A stretch of 64,000 bases of DNA from Streptomyces spirodelae (GTDB lineage: Bacteria; Actinomycetota; Actinomycetes; Streptomycetales; Streptomycetaceae): contig NZ_JAFFZN010000009.1 of NCBI RefSeq assembly GCF_017676385.1, forward strand, positions 149,818 to 213,817. Reading direction: 5' to 3'. The stretch's first letter is position 1; each line of letters starts with the position of its first letter. Below are positions 54,043 to 62,055 of the stretch, one piece after another. Both the position numbers and the translations under genes were made by a program. The notes under the pieces were generated by a model. That model searched no databases and had not been told where the DNA came from. It worked only from the letters and a program-made list of their open reading frames with translations.

Positions 54043-55442
54043 CGGCCTCGCCCCTCGTAGTCGTCGGAGACCTCCTGCGCCAGCTTCTGCGCCTTGCGCA
54101 GCGCCGTGTCCACCGACTGGCGGCCCGCGATGGCGGCGCTGATCTCGTGCGAGACCTTGGTTCCGAGGTCGGAGAACTCGGGGATGTCCACGAACTGGAT
54201 GCCGATCGTGGGGCGCTTCTGCACTCCCGGGTCGCGGGGCCTGGCGTTGGTGATGGCCTCGCGGGTGACCTCGTGGAAGGCCCCTGCCGCCTTCTTGTAC
54301 TCGGGCAGCTCGTAGGTCGAGACCCGCTTGCCGGCCGGCACGTTGGCCCAGCCGAACTTCTCGCCGACCAGCTTCTCGTACTCCTTGCCCGAGGCCCAGG
54401 AGATGAACTTCCACGCCTTGTCCGGGTTGCGGCTCGCCTTCTGGATGCCCCAGGCCCAGCTGTAGAGCCAGCCCGAGCTCTTCGTCTTGACGACGGGTGC
54501 GGGGACGTAGCCGATCTTGCCCTTCACCTTGGACTTGCCGCTCTCCAGGGAGCCGGCGCCGGCTGTCGCGTCGTACCACATGGCGGTCTTGCCCTGGGTC
54601 ATGTTGTTCAGGCACTCCGCGTAGCCGGACTGTGCGGCTCCGGACTCGCCGTGCTTGCGTACCAGGTCGACGTAGAACTTCGTCGCCTTGCGGAATGCCG
54701 GGTCGTTCAGGCGGGCGTTCCAGTCCTTGTCGAACCAGGTGCCGCCGTAGGTGTTGACGACCGTCGTCAGCGGCGCGATGAGCTCGCCCCAGCCGGGCAG
54801 GCCGCGCAGACAGATCCCCTTCATACCGCGCTGGGCGCCGTCCACCTTCGCCGCGAGCTCGGCGACCTGCGGCCAGGTGGGCTTCTCGGGCATCTCGAGG
54901 CCCTCCTTCTCGAAGATGTCCTTGCGGTACATCAGGAAGGAGGACTCGCCGTAGAAGGGTTCCGCGTACACCTGGCCGTCCTCGCCGCTGAGCGATTCGC
55001 GTACCGGCGGGAGGATGTCCTGCTGGTCGAAGCGCTTGTCCTTGCGGGTGTAGGGGGTCAGCGGGCGCAGCCAGTCGTTCTTGGCGAAGATCGGCGTCTC
55101 GTAGTTGCTGAGCGTCGCCACGTCGTACTGTCCGGCCTGGTTGGCGAAGTCCTGGCTGATCTTGTCGCGGACGTCGTTCTCCGGCAGCACGGTGAACTTC
55201 ACCTTGATGCCGGTCTCCTTGGTGAAGTGCTTCGCGGTGAGCTTCTGCAGGTCGAGCATCTGTGGGTTGTTGACCATCAGGACGTTGATCGTGTCGCCGC
55301 CGGAGCCGATGGCGCCCGCCCCCGCACAGCCGGACAGCGCGAACAGCGCGCCCGCCGTGGCGGCCGCGGTGGCCGCCCTGACCGCTTTTGTCCGGTGTGG
55401 TCGACTGCGTATCCGGCCCTGCGGACTGCTCTGACAGCGCAT
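54039..55442 (-). CDS. Solute-binding lipoprotein for a polyol ABC transporter
   Basis: A 467-residue binding lipoprotein. The lipobox is LFALSGCAGAG, with Cys as the lipid anchor, after a basic and hydrophobic leader. LRPLTPYTRKDKRF, YAEPFYGESSFLMYRKDIFE and WAWGIQKASRNPDKAWKFI are typical of SmoE-like polyol or family 1 sugar-binding proteins. AGGAG is 6 bases before the ATG. With the dehydrogenase this points to a sugar alcohol as substrate; the compound is unknown. Confidence 0.92.
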   Translation of the reverse strand: MRCQSSPQGRIRSRPHRTKAVRAATAAATAGALFALSGCAGAGAIGSGGDTINVLMVNNPQMLDLQKLTAKHFTKETGIKVKFTVLPENDVRDKISQDFANQAGQYDVATLSNYETPIFAKNDWLRPLTPYTRKDKRFDQQDILPPVRESLSGEDGQVYAEPFYGESSFLMYRKDIFEKEGLEMPEKPTWPQVAELAAKVDGAQRGMKGICLRGLPGWGELIAPLTTVVNTYGGTWFDKDWNARLNDPAFRKATKFYVDLVRKHGESGAAQSGYAECLNNMTQGKTAMWYDATAGAGSLESGKSKVKGKIGYVPAPVVKTKSSGWLYSWAWGIQKASRNPDKAWKFISWASGKEYEKLVGEKFGWANVPAGKRVSTYELPEYKKAAGAFHEVTREAITNARPRDPGVQKRPTIGIQFVDIPEFSDLGTKVSHEISAAIAGRQSVDTALRKAQKLAQEVSDDYEGRGR

Positions 55443-55457
55443 ATGAACTCCTGGCGA

Positions 55458-55473
55458 ATCGTGACAATACGAT
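55458..55473. promoter_or_regulatory. Inverted repeat before the binding-protein gene, candidate DeoR operator
   Basis: ATCGT-N6-ACGAT is a perfect inverted repeat 16 bases upstream of the binding-protein start, in the gap after the DeoR-type gene. It is well placed for repression of the operon. Confidence 0.45.
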
Positions 55474-55524
55474 CAAATGTGGGCGCACGGTCCCGCCGCC
55501 CGTGCCGGGTGGGCGGCGGCGGGC

Positions 55525-56286
55525 TCAGACCCTGACGACCTGCGGCCCGCGCAACGCGTAGCGGTGGGCCTCGGGCGCGGGCAGGCTCGTGGAGGTGACG
55601 AGCGCCTCGAAGTCACCCACCTCGGCGAAGCGGCAGAAGCTCACCGCGCCGAACTTCGTGTGCAGCCCCGCGAAGACCCGCCGCCGCGCGGCCCGCATCG
55701 CCTGCGCCTTGACCTCGCTGACCGCCGGATCAGGCGTGGTCAGCCCGTGCTCGCGGGAGATGCCGTTGGCGCCGATGAAGGCCAGATCGATGACGAACCC
55801 GGCGAGCATCTGCGTCGTCCAGTGCTCGACGGCCGCCAGCGTTCCGCCCCGCACCCGCCCGCCGAGCAGCAGCACGGTGAAGTCCCCGGCCGCCGCCAGT
55901 ACGCTCGCCACCGGCAGCGACGCGGTCACCACGGTGAGCTGCCGGTCACGCGGCAGCGCCTCGGCGATGAGCTGCGGGGTGAACCCCTCGTCGATGAAGA
56001 CCGTCTCCGCGTCCCCGAGCAGCTCGACGGCCGCCGAGGCGATCCGCCGCTTCTCGGGCACATGCATGGTGGTGCGGTAAGCCAGCGTCGTCTCGAACCC
56101 GGCGCTCTCCACCGGGTAGGCGCCGCCGTGCGTACGGCGCAGCAGTCCGTGCTCCTCCAGTACGCGAAGATCGCGGCGGACCGTCTCCCTGGCGACGCCC
56201 AGTTCCTGGGCGAGCTGCGCCACCTCGACCGAGCCCAGCCGTCGCGCGGTACCGACGATCTGCCGCTGCCGCTCCGCTGCGCTCAT
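55525..56286 (-). CDS. DeoR/GlpR-type transcriptional regulator of the ABC operon
   Basis: A 253-residue regulator with a DeoR HTH (VEVAQLAQELGVARETVRRD, then LRVLEEHGLLRRTHGG) and a sensing domain with VFIDEGFTPQLIAEALP and LLLGGRVRGGTLAAVEHW. It is the first gene of the leftward polyol operon, 82 bases upstream of the binding-protein gene. It probably represses that operon until a phosphorylated sugar binds. Confidence 0.9.
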   Translation of the reverse strand: MSAAERQRQIVGTARRLGSVEVAQLAQELGVARETVRRDLRVLEEHGLLRRTHGGAYPVESAGFETTLAYRTTMHVPEKRRIASAAVELLGDAETVFIDEGFTPQLIAEALPRDRQLTVVTASLPVASVLAAAGDFTVLLLGGRVRGGTLAAVEHWTTQMLAGFVIDLAFIGANGISREHGLTTPDPAVSEVKAQAMRAARRRVFAGLHTKFGAVSFCRFAEVGDFEALVTSTSLPAPEAHRYALRGPQVVRV

Positions 56287-56320
56287 GGCTCCGTCGCCCC
56301 TCTCCGTTCGGTCACGGGCG

Positions 56321-56511
56321 TGCCCGTTCCTGCCCGTGTGCAGAGTTCTACAGCCACCGGGCGACTGCGACCAGCCCTTTGACCGAGAAGATCATGACCG
56401 TTTCTGCCCGTTCCGTCCTCGGGTTCAAGCGCGCTTGGCCTGCGTCTTTACCTGCAAAGCCGCTCAACGCGCGACCGATCCGGCCGGCCTCCTGCCCGTT
56501 CGGTGCCCGTT
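56321..56511. promoter_or_regulatory. Five TGCCCGT repeats in the divergent promoter region
   Basis: The 355-base gap between the deoR-type gene and the peroxiredoxin gene carries TGCCCGTT at 56321, 56405, 56493 and 56504 and TGCCCGTG at 56331. The pairs 56321/56331 and 56493/56504 are 10 and 11 bases apart, one helical turn. No gene is supported here. They are probably operator sites, for the DeoR-type regulator or a redox regulator. Confidence 0.6.
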
Positions 56512-56641
56512 CCCGCTCCGGGACCGTACGGGCACCTGGCGTGCTCCTCATCTCCCTGGGTGCGGGTTAGCGTTCCGGCAACCGCACCATGGCACCGCTC
56601 AGCAGCGGACGGCGCCGCTCAGCAATGGGAGAGGACCCCAC

Positions 56642-57208
56642 GTGGACGACCTGACGCGACTGCCCGCAGAACTGCCCGTACCCGAGGACGACGGCGCCGC
56701 AGACCACTTGCCGGGCACCCGGCTGCCCCACCTCGAACTCCCCGCGACCGAGGGAGGGCTGGTCGCGCTGGACCGGCTCGGGCCCGCTCGCACGGTGCTG
56801 TATGTGTACCCCCTCACCGGCCGCCACGACCGCGCCCTGCCCACCGGCTGGGACGCCATCCCCGGCGCGCGGGGCTGCACCCCCGAAGCCTGCGGATTCC
56901 GCGATCACCACGCCGAACTGGTCACCGCGGGCGCCGCGGGCGTGTTCGGCGCCTCGAGCCAGAGCAGCCCGTACCAGCGCGAAGTCGTCGAGCGCCTGCG
57001 GCTGCCCTTCGCGTTGCTCTCCGATCCCGCGCTGACCCTCGCCACCGCACTCGGCCTGCCCACCTTCGAAGCGGACGGGCGGAAGTTCTACCGCCGTCTC
57101 ACCCTCGTGGTGCGCGACGGCGAGATCGAGCACGTCTTCTACCCGGTCTTCCCTCCTGACCGGCACGCCGGCCAGGTCGTCGAGTGGCTACGGGCCAACG
57201 CCGTCTAG
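56642..57208 (+). CDS. Peroxiredoxin (PrxQ/BCP-like)
   Basis: A 188-residue thiol peroxidase. The two cysteines C79 and C84 in ARGCTPEACGFRD have the C-x4-C spacing of PrxQ/BCP enzymes, where the first attacks peroxide and the second resolves it. FGASSQSSPYQREVVERLRL and LLSDPALTLATALGL fit the thioredoxin fold. The GTG at 56642 follows GGGAGAGG. It is divergent from the DeoR-type regulator and downstream of the TGCCCGT repeats. Confidence 0.88.
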   Translation: MDDLTRLPAELPVPEDDGAADHLPGTRLPHLELPATEGGLVALDRLGPARTVLYVYPLTGRHDRALPTGWDAIPGARGCTPEACGFRDHHAELVTAGAAGVFGASSQSSPYQREVVERLRLPFALLSDPALTLATALGLPTFEADGRKFYRRLTLVVRDGEIEHVFYPVFPPDRHAGQVVEWLRANAV

Positions 57209-57237
57209 GTACCGCCCATCGGGGACGTCCGGTACCT
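57207..57237 (+). terminator. Stem-loop after peroxiredoxin
   Basis: AGGTACCG (57207-57214) and CGGTACCT (57230-57237) form a perfect 8-bp stem starting in the stop codon, with a 15-base loop. No U-run follows. Confidence 0.6.
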
Positions 57238-57375
57238 CTGGACGAGTGAAAGATCGGCAAAGCAGAACGGATCGTCGGCCCGGATCGCATCTGACGGAGT
57301 TTGCTACGGCCCTGACGGGCTTTCCTCTGACCCCAACAGAGAGTCTTCGGGCTCGACGGTAAGGACTTGATTCAG

Positions 57376-58029
57376 ATGCGTAAGACCAAGATCGCCACCT
57401 TCGGCGTCCTCACCGCGGCCGCCGTCGCGGTTCCGGCCGCGCCCGCCTTCGCGCAGGAGGGACAGTCAGCCGACACGCACACGCACACGGAGGCCACGCA
57501 GCGTCAGGGCCCCTCGGCCGAGACCTACGAGGTCCGCCCCGGCGACACCCTCTCCGAGGTGGCGCGGAGCCACGGCACGAACTGGCACGAACTCGCCGAG
57601 CGCAACGGGCTCGCCGACCCCGATCTGATCTACCCCGGACAACACCTGACCCTCGAGGAGGCCACCCCACAGCCCGCCCCCGCGGCGCCGGACTCCGCGG
57701 CCACACCCGGAGCCGAGGGGGAAACCGGCCCCCAGGCCCAGCAACCGGCCCCCCAGCCGCAGGAAACGCCGGAGGGCAACCGCTCCACAGACCAGGCCCC
57801 GGGCATCTCGATGGCCGAGAACGCCGCCAAGGCGGAGATCATCCGCCGGGAGTCCAGCGGTAACCCCAACGCGCAGAACGGCAAGTACCACGGGCTGTTC
57901 CAGACCGATCAGCCCTGGGGCAGGGGGACGGTCGCCGAGCAGCACGCCGGCGCCGAGCGCTACGTCAAGGAGCGGTACGGCTCCTGGGAGGCGGCGCTCG
58001 CCTTCCACAACGCGCACGGCTGGTACTGA
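57376..58029 (+). CDS. Secreted LysM protein with a C-terminal transglycosylase-like domain
   Basis: A 217-residue secreted cell-wall protein. Residues 1-27 are a signal peptide (ending APAFAQ), followed by a LysM domain (TYEVRPGDTLSEVARSHG, DLIYPGQHLTLEE) and a Pro/Gln-rich linker. The C-terminus is a small lysozyme/transglycosylase-like domain, with the likely catalytic Glu in IIRRESSGNPNAQNG, then YHGLFQTDQPWGRG. ATG at 57376 has AAGGA 10 bases upstream. Its 167-base leader was checked for a c-di-AMP riboswitch, which is common before such genes; I found no consensus. Confidence 0.88.
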   Translation: MRKTKIATFGVLTAAAVAVPAAPAFAQEGQSADTHTHTEATQRQGPSAETYEVRPGDTLSEVARSHGTNWHELAERNGLADPDLIYPGQHLTLEEATPQPAPAAPDSAATPGAEGETGPQAQQPAPQPQETPEGNRSTDQAPGISMAENAAKAEIIRRESSGNPNAQNGKYHGLFQTDQPWGRGTVAEQHAGAERYVKERYGSWEAALAFHNAHGWY

Positions 58030-58039
58030 CCGGCACGCC

Positions 58040-58075
58040 GGCCCCCGGTCCGCTCACCTTCGGCGGGCCGGGGCC
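58040..58075 (+). terminator. Stem-loop after the LysM gene
   Basis: A 13-bp GC-rich stem with one bulged C and one G-U pair (arms starting 58040 and 58063) lies 10 bases after the stop. The loop is 9 bases. Confidence 0.6.
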
Positions 58076-58197
58076 CACTGTGAAAATCGCTCGGCTCGGC
58101 CCGAACGGCGTGTTAACGTCCGCGGCGTGTCCGTGCCCGACGGGCCGCGCGACCGTGCCCCGACGGGCGCCCTGCCGAGCGAAGGGGAGATGAGTCG

Positions 58198-58272
58198 ATG
58201 ACTGCCATGGAGACCGCCGCCACGCGCGGCGCCCGGACAGTTCTCATCCTCCGGGCCCCGGTCCTGAACTGA
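58198..58272 (+). other. Possible leader peptide before the acetyltransferase
   Basis: A 24-codon frame (MTAMETAATRG, ending RAPVLN) has GGGGAG 8 bases upstream and stops 83 bases before the acetyltransferase gene. It may be a regulatory leader peptide. The rest of the 326-base gap holds no other gene that I can support. Confidence 0.35.
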
Positions 58273-58327
58273 GCGCGGGGAAGCGCCCACACCCCTGGGT
58301 CGCACGCCCGCCCTTCTTTCACCCCAC

Positions 58328-58357
58328 CGGGACCCGCACACAAAGGTGTCCCGTTTT
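58328..58357 (+). promoter_or_regulatory. Terminator-like hairpin overlapping the acetyltransferase start
   Basis: CGGGAC (58328-58333) and GTCCCG (58348-58353) pair around a 14-base loop and are followed by TTTT, whose last bases form the TTG start at 58356. The ribosome site AAAGGTG (58342-58348) is within the loop and 3' arm. This arrangement could act as an attenuator or a start-site switch. Confidence 0.45.
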
Positions 58358-58892
58358 GACGCAATCATCCACATCGGCCTTCATCACCCGTGCCGAAGCG
58401 GCCGGCTCCGCAGCCGACGCCGCAGCGATCCGCAGGATCACCCTCGCGGCCTTCCCCACCTCCGAGGAGGCCGCCATCGTCGATGCGCTGCGCGCCGATC
58501 CGGCAGCGTGGATCGACGGTCTGAGCATGCTGGCCGAGCACCCAGGAGGCACACCTGTCGGATACGCCCTCCTCACCCGCTGCCAGGTCGCGGGCCACCC
58601 GGCGCTCGCGCTGGCTCCGTGCGCGGTGCTCCCCGCTCACCAGCGGACAGGCGCCGGCTCGGCGGCGATCCGCGCGGTGCTCGCGGCGGCCCGGAGCCGG
58701 GGCGAGAACCTCGTGCTCGTCCTCGGGCACCCGGACTACTACCCCCGGTTCGGGTTCGTGCCCGCGTCCCGGTTCGGTATCCGCGCCCCGATCGAGGTGC
58801 CGGACGAGGCGATGATGGCCCTCACCCTGGACCCGCACGTCGGCCCGGTGCCCTCCGGTGTGATCCGGTACCCGTCGGCGTTCGGCATCTGA
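58356..58892 (+). CDS. GNAT-family N-acetyltransferase
   Basis: A 178-residue acetyltransferase. The acetyl-CoA loop reads VLPAHQRTGAGSAAIRAVL and is followed by VLVLGHPDYYPRFGFVPASRF, the hallmark of the YhbS-like GNAT branch. It adds acetyl groups to an amine of an unknown substrate. The TTG at 58356 overlaps a terminator-like hairpin. It is downstream of a candidate leader peptide and convergent with the cold-shock gene. Confidence 0.88.
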   Translation: MTQSSTSAFITRAEAAGSAADAAAIRRITLAAFPTSEEAAIVDALRADPAAWIDGLSMLAEHPGGTPVGYALLTRCQVAGHPALALAPCAVLPAHQRTGAGSAAIRAVLAAARSRGENLVLVLGHPDYYPRFGFVPASRFGIRAPIEVPDEAMMALTLDPHVGPVPSGVIRYPSAFGI

Positions 58893-58937
58893 CAGCGGCA
58901 GGGCAGGACGGGAAGGGCCGGGGCTGGGAGGTCGAGG

Positions 58938-59393
58938 TCAGTCCTCGGCCCAGCCGTGGCTCTTCCCGAACTGCACCAGTCGCCGGCGGATGTCGAGGAT
59001 CTGCGCCCCGGTCAGCCCGGGTGCCGCTTCCAGCAGCAACTCGGTCACCGCCCTGGTGTACTCGGTGACGCTGAGTACGTCGCACATCGGGTCCTCGCCG
59101 TCGTCACCGTCCTCGTGGCGGGAGACCGGGTGCCTGCGCGAGGCGTGGCCGCCGAGCGCGGCCGGCGGCTCGAACGAGGGGGACTCGGGGCGCTCCAGAA
59201 GCCGGACGGAGGATGCCTTCAGGCCCCGGTCCCCGTCCTCGATCTCGAACTCGACGGCGACGCCGGTATGGACGAAGGACTCCGGCATCATCAGATCGTT
59301 CGCGTGCAGGAAGACGTCCTCGCCCCCGTGGTCCGGGGCGATGAACCCGTAGCCCCGCGCACCGTCGAACCGGACGACTCGGCCAGCAACCAT
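58938..59393 (-). CDS. Cold-shock-domain protein with C-terminal extension
   Basis: A 151-residue RNA-binding protein. The cold-shock domain is at the N-terminus: RVVRFDGARGYGFIAPDHGG contains the RNP1 motif GYGFI and EDVFLHANDL the RNP2-type motif. A C-terminal part of about 80 residues (YTRAVTELLLEAAPGLTGAQ, then ILDIRRRLVQFGKS) is a helical domain found in Streptomyces homologues. The ATG at 59393 (MVAGRVV) gives a domain starting at the expected place. Confidence 0.9.
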   Translation of the reverse strand: MVAGRVVRFDGARGYGFIAPDHGGEDVFLHANDLMMPESFVHTGVAVEFEIEDGDRGLKASSVRLLERPESPSFEPPAALGGHASRRHPVSRHEDGDDGEDPMCDVLSVTEYTRAVTELLLEAAPGLTGAQILDIRRRLVQFGKSHGWAED

Positions 59394-59700
59394 ATCCACC
59401 CCAACCGCACTCCCCGGGCCCCGTGCCCGGACAACCTGCTCGGATCTTAGCGACCGGGAACCACGAGGGTGACCTGGATAACAGGCCCCAGAAGTTCCCT
59501 CGCGCCCCATGCGCAACTCGCGGCGATGCTGACATGACGTCAGTTACCGGAGAGCAAAGGCTCGTTGACAGCAGCAGCCGTGAGGTGGTTTACCGGAGCC
59601 GTGGCCGGGCAACCGGCTGGTGCCGGGTCTCTCTTCGCGGACCCGCCCCCTGTGAACGGCTCCCGAACCCGAGGTTGCGGGTGCCGGGGAGAAGGCGCAC
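59394..59700. other. Non-coding gap with a short inverted repeat
   Basis: No gene is supported in this 307-base gap between divergent genes. It holds CTGAC-N5-GTCAG (59529-59543), which contains TGACGTCA-like sequence and might be an operator, and both promoters. Confidence 0.3.
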
Positions 59701-60399
59701 ATGCTCACCACCTTGCTCATCGCCGGTCTCGCCGTGATCCTGGCCGCCGCATCCGGCCTCGCGGTCCGCCTCAGGCGGCGGGCGGCGGCCCTCGAAGGGC
59801 AGCGGATGGAGCGCCGCTTCGGCCCGGAGTACGAGCGCGTCCTGGCCGAGCGTGGCGGCGACGCCAGGGCTGCCCGGCGCGAACTGGCCCAGCGGCTCAA
59901 GCGGTACGGCACGCTCGAGGTCCTGCCGCTCGCCTCCGGCGCACGCGAGCGCTACCTCGCCCAGTGGGGGGCCGTACAGGAGACCTTCGTCGACTCCCCG
60001 GCCAAGGCGCTCGACGAGGCGGAAGCCCTGCTGGCCCGGCTGGCCGAGGAGCGCGGCTACCCGGCGGGGGTGCCGTTCGAGGAGCGGGTGGCCGCCCTCT
60101 CCGTGCACCACGCGCGGCGCGTCCACGGCTATCTGCGCGTCCACCGGGCGCGGCGCGACGGCGGCAGCGACGGTACCCGGGCCGCCGCGACGACCGAGGA
60201 CATGCGGGCCGCGCTGCTCGAAGCACGCGCCCTGTTCGACTCGCTCCTCAACGCGCGGGCCGGCCACGGCAGCGGACAGCAGCGCAGGCGTGCGGAAGAG
60301 GCTGCCCGCCCCCGCCTCGGTCTGCCCGGCGTCTTCCCACCCGCCGCCGGGCAGCACCCCCGGGGAACCGCGCGCGGCACCGCGCCACGTACCCACTGA
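59701..60399 (+). CDS. Membrane-anchored hypothetical protein
   Basis: A 232-residue protein with one N-terminal membrane helix (TLLIAGLAVILAAASGLAV) and a charged cytoplasmic domain. RRFGPEYERVLAERGGD, YLAQWGAVQETFVDSPAKAL and LLARLAEERGYP form conserved helices that I recognise as a Streptomyces family without a known function. The last 60 residues are Arg/Pro/Gly-rich. GGAGAAGG precedes the ATG. It is convergent with the oxidoreductase gene. Confidence 0.8.
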   Translation: MLTTLLIAGLAVILAAASGLAVRLRRRAAALEGQRMERRFGPEYERVLAERGGDARAARRELAQRLKRYGTLEVLPLASGARERYLAQWGAVQETFVDSPAKALDEAEALLARLAEERGYPAGVPFEERVAALSVHHARRVHGYLRVHRARRDGGSDGTRAAATTEDMRAALLEARALFDSLLNARAGHGSGQQRRRAEEAARPRLGLPGVFPPAAGQHPRGTARGTAPRTH

Positions 60400-60448
60400 G
60401 CAGCCACGCGCGCGGGGCAGCCACGCGTACGGGGCAGCGCACGCTGGG
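60400..60448. repeat. Short 17-base tandem repeat
   Basis: GCAGCCACGCGCGCGGG (60400-60416), GCAGCCACGCGTACGGG (60417-60433) and the partial GCAGCGCACGCTGGG follow each other in the gap between convergent genes. It is probably a local duplication. Confidence 0.5.
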
Positions 60449-60460
60449 ACCGTCCGCTTG

Positions 60461-61069
60461 TCAGCGCAGGAGAGCCGCGGCCATGTCGCGGGCCTGCCCG
60501 AGCCATGCGGCGCGCTGTGCGTCACTGGAGTCGGTGACCGTACGGAAGACCGCGCGCCGTACATCGGTCACTCCCGTGTACGGCAGGACGCAGGAGCCCC
60601 AGATGCTGTTCAGCGGGTCGTTGAACTCGCGCTGCTCCCGCTCCGCCGGGGTGTCCGAGGTGTTGAGCACCAGGGCGCGGCTCGCGGACAGCAGGCCGAC
60701 CGGATCGCCCTCCGCGGTGCCCAGTTTGTAGGCGACACCCGGCACCAGCACACGCTGTACCCAGCCGGTGAGCACGGCGGGCGGCATTCCCCACCAGTTG
60801 GGGTGGACGAAGACGAGGGCGTCGGCCTGGCCGACCTCGGCGCGGTGCCGGGCAAGTGCCGCCCCGGCGCTTCCGGGTCCTGCTGTGGCGCCGGCCTCTC
60901 CCACGGTCTCCGTCTCCTGCGCGGTCAGCAGCGGATCGAATCCCTCGGCGTACAGGTCGTGTGCCGACACCAGGCACCCGCGCCGCCGGAGTTCGTCGGC
61001 GACGGCGTCGAACAGGGCGTGGTTGAAGCTGCCGGGGCGGGGGTGGGCGAGGTAGGCCGCTATGCGCAT
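60461..61069 (-). CDS. NAD(P)H quinone oxidoreductase (flavodoxin-like fold)
   Basis: A 202-residue flavoenzyme of the NQO1/MdaB group. IAAYLAHPRPGSFNHALFDA is the FMN-binding start and FVHPNWWGMPPAVLTGWVQR the conserved flavin contact. LVLNTSDTPAEREQREFNDP and the C-terminal ITVL-type strand complete it. It reduces quinones or azo compounds with NAD(P)H. The ATG at 61069 follows GGAGACC. It is divergent from a MarR-family regulator that likely controls it. Confidence 0.88.
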   Translation of the reverse strand: MRIAAYLAHPRPGSFNHALFDAVADELRRRGCLVSAHDLYAEGFDPLLTAQETETVGEAGATAGPGSAGAALARHRAEVGQADALVFVHPNWWGMPPAVLTGWVQRVLVPGVAYKLGTAEGDPVGLLSASRALVLNTSDTPAEREQREFNDPLNSIWGSCVLPYTGVTDVRRAVFRTVTDSSDAQRAAWLGQARDMAAALLR

Positions 61070-61213
61070 GGTTGGTCTCCAGCGGGCGGCTGCCGCCCGC
61101 GACACGATCGGTGGACGGTGGACGGTGGGGACGTGAACAGGGAACGACGGGCCGTGAAGTGGCGGTGCGCGGCCCGGTGAGGATCGCTTCACCAGCTCGG
61201 GTGAGGTCATTAT

Positions 61214-61304
61214 CGGGCATTGCCCACCTGGTCGCGGTGCGGTTCTTCCCGCACACTGCGTGAACGCTGCCCGTAGCGGGCATGACAGACGCCTCGACCG
61301 GGCA
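61214..61304. promoter_or_regulatory. CGGGCAT repeats in the oxidoreductase/MarR divergent region
   Basis: Three CGGGCAT copies lie at 61214-61220, 61277-61283 and 61298-61304. The first is in GGGCATTGCCC (61215-61225) and the second in TGCCCG-TAG-CGGGCA (61268-61282), both inverted repeats. The 398-base gap has no supported gene. They are likely MarR operators, and the core is the reverse complement of the TGCCCG repeats upstream of the peroxiredoxin. Confidence 0.55.
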
Positions 61305-61467
61305 TACGGGGTGTCCAGGGATACGCTTGTCGATGATGGGCGCCGCGTCGAGCCGGTGAAAGCCGCCCCGCACTCCAACCGGCGTCGGCACACGATCGCG
61401 GAGCGCAGAGGAGAGGCGGGCGCTGGGCCCAGTCGGCCCGTGCCGCCGATTTGGAAGTGGTACTGAT

Positions 61468-61974
61468 ATGGGCGTGAATGCCTCACCTTCCGGTCGAAAC
61501 GCCCGTGATGCCACACAACGGGCAGGTGAGGTCATCGAACTGCTCGAAGTGCTGTGGGAACGGGGCAGGAACTCAGCCGCGGCAGCGCCGGTCTCTCCCT
61601 CGCAACTGCGCGTCATGTACTGCGTCGGCCGCGACGAGGGCATGAATCTGCGGACGCTGGGGGAGGCGCTGGGTTCCGCGCCCTCCTCGGTCAGCCGCCT
61701 GTGCGACCGGCTGGAGGCGATCGGGTTCGTCGAGCGCTCCCCGAGCCCCACCAGCAGGCGGGAACTGGAGCTGCGGCTGACCCGTCGGGGCAGGGCGTAC
61801 CTGCGGGACATGCGCGAGCAGCGCGAGGAGGTCCTGCTGGAGATCCTGACCGCCATGCCGTCCCGGGAACGGGAGGCACTGCTCAAAGGGCTCAAGGGCT
61901 TTGTCGCCGCCGCGGAGGGCTCCTCCTGCCCACCGGCAGCCACCTCAGCCGAGACGACGATGCGACCCGCCTGA
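61468..61974 (+). CDS. MarR-family transcriptional regulator
   Basis: A 168-residue regulator. The winged HTH reads LRTLGEALGSAPSSVSRLCD and RLEAIGFVERSPSPTSRREL with the beta-wing LRLTRRGRAYL. MarR proteins sense oxidants, phenolics or drugs. Its gene is divergent from the quinone oxidoreductase, the usual arrangement for a repressor and its target. The ribosome site is weak (GGAAGTGG). Confidence 0.9.
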   Translation: MGVNASPSGRNARDATQRAGEVIELLEVLWERGRNSAAAAPVSPSQLRVMYCVGRDEGMNLRTLGEALGSAPSSVSRLCDRLEAIGFVERSPSPTSRRELELRLTRRGRAYLRDMREQREEVLLEILTAMPSREREALLKGLKGFVAAAEGSSCPPAATSAETTMRPA

Positions 61975-62055
61975 CCGGCCGGATGCCCTTTCCTCCGGTC
62001 TGTTCATCGGTGCGGATCACTCCCTAGGGTGGCGTCATCGACTCGAGGGGGAAAC

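Noticed and set aside
57209..57375. c-di-AMP (ydaO-type) riboswitch before the LysM gene
   Set aside because: Such switches often precede wall-lytic genes in Streptomyces, but I could not find the conserved purine-rich elements here by eye. A covariance-model search would be decisive.
61260..61466. 68-codon rightward frame in the MarR/oxidoreductase gap
   Set aside because: No ribosome site before its GTG; it runs across the CGGGCAT repeats and ends at the MarR start. It looks like regulatory DNA rather than a gene.
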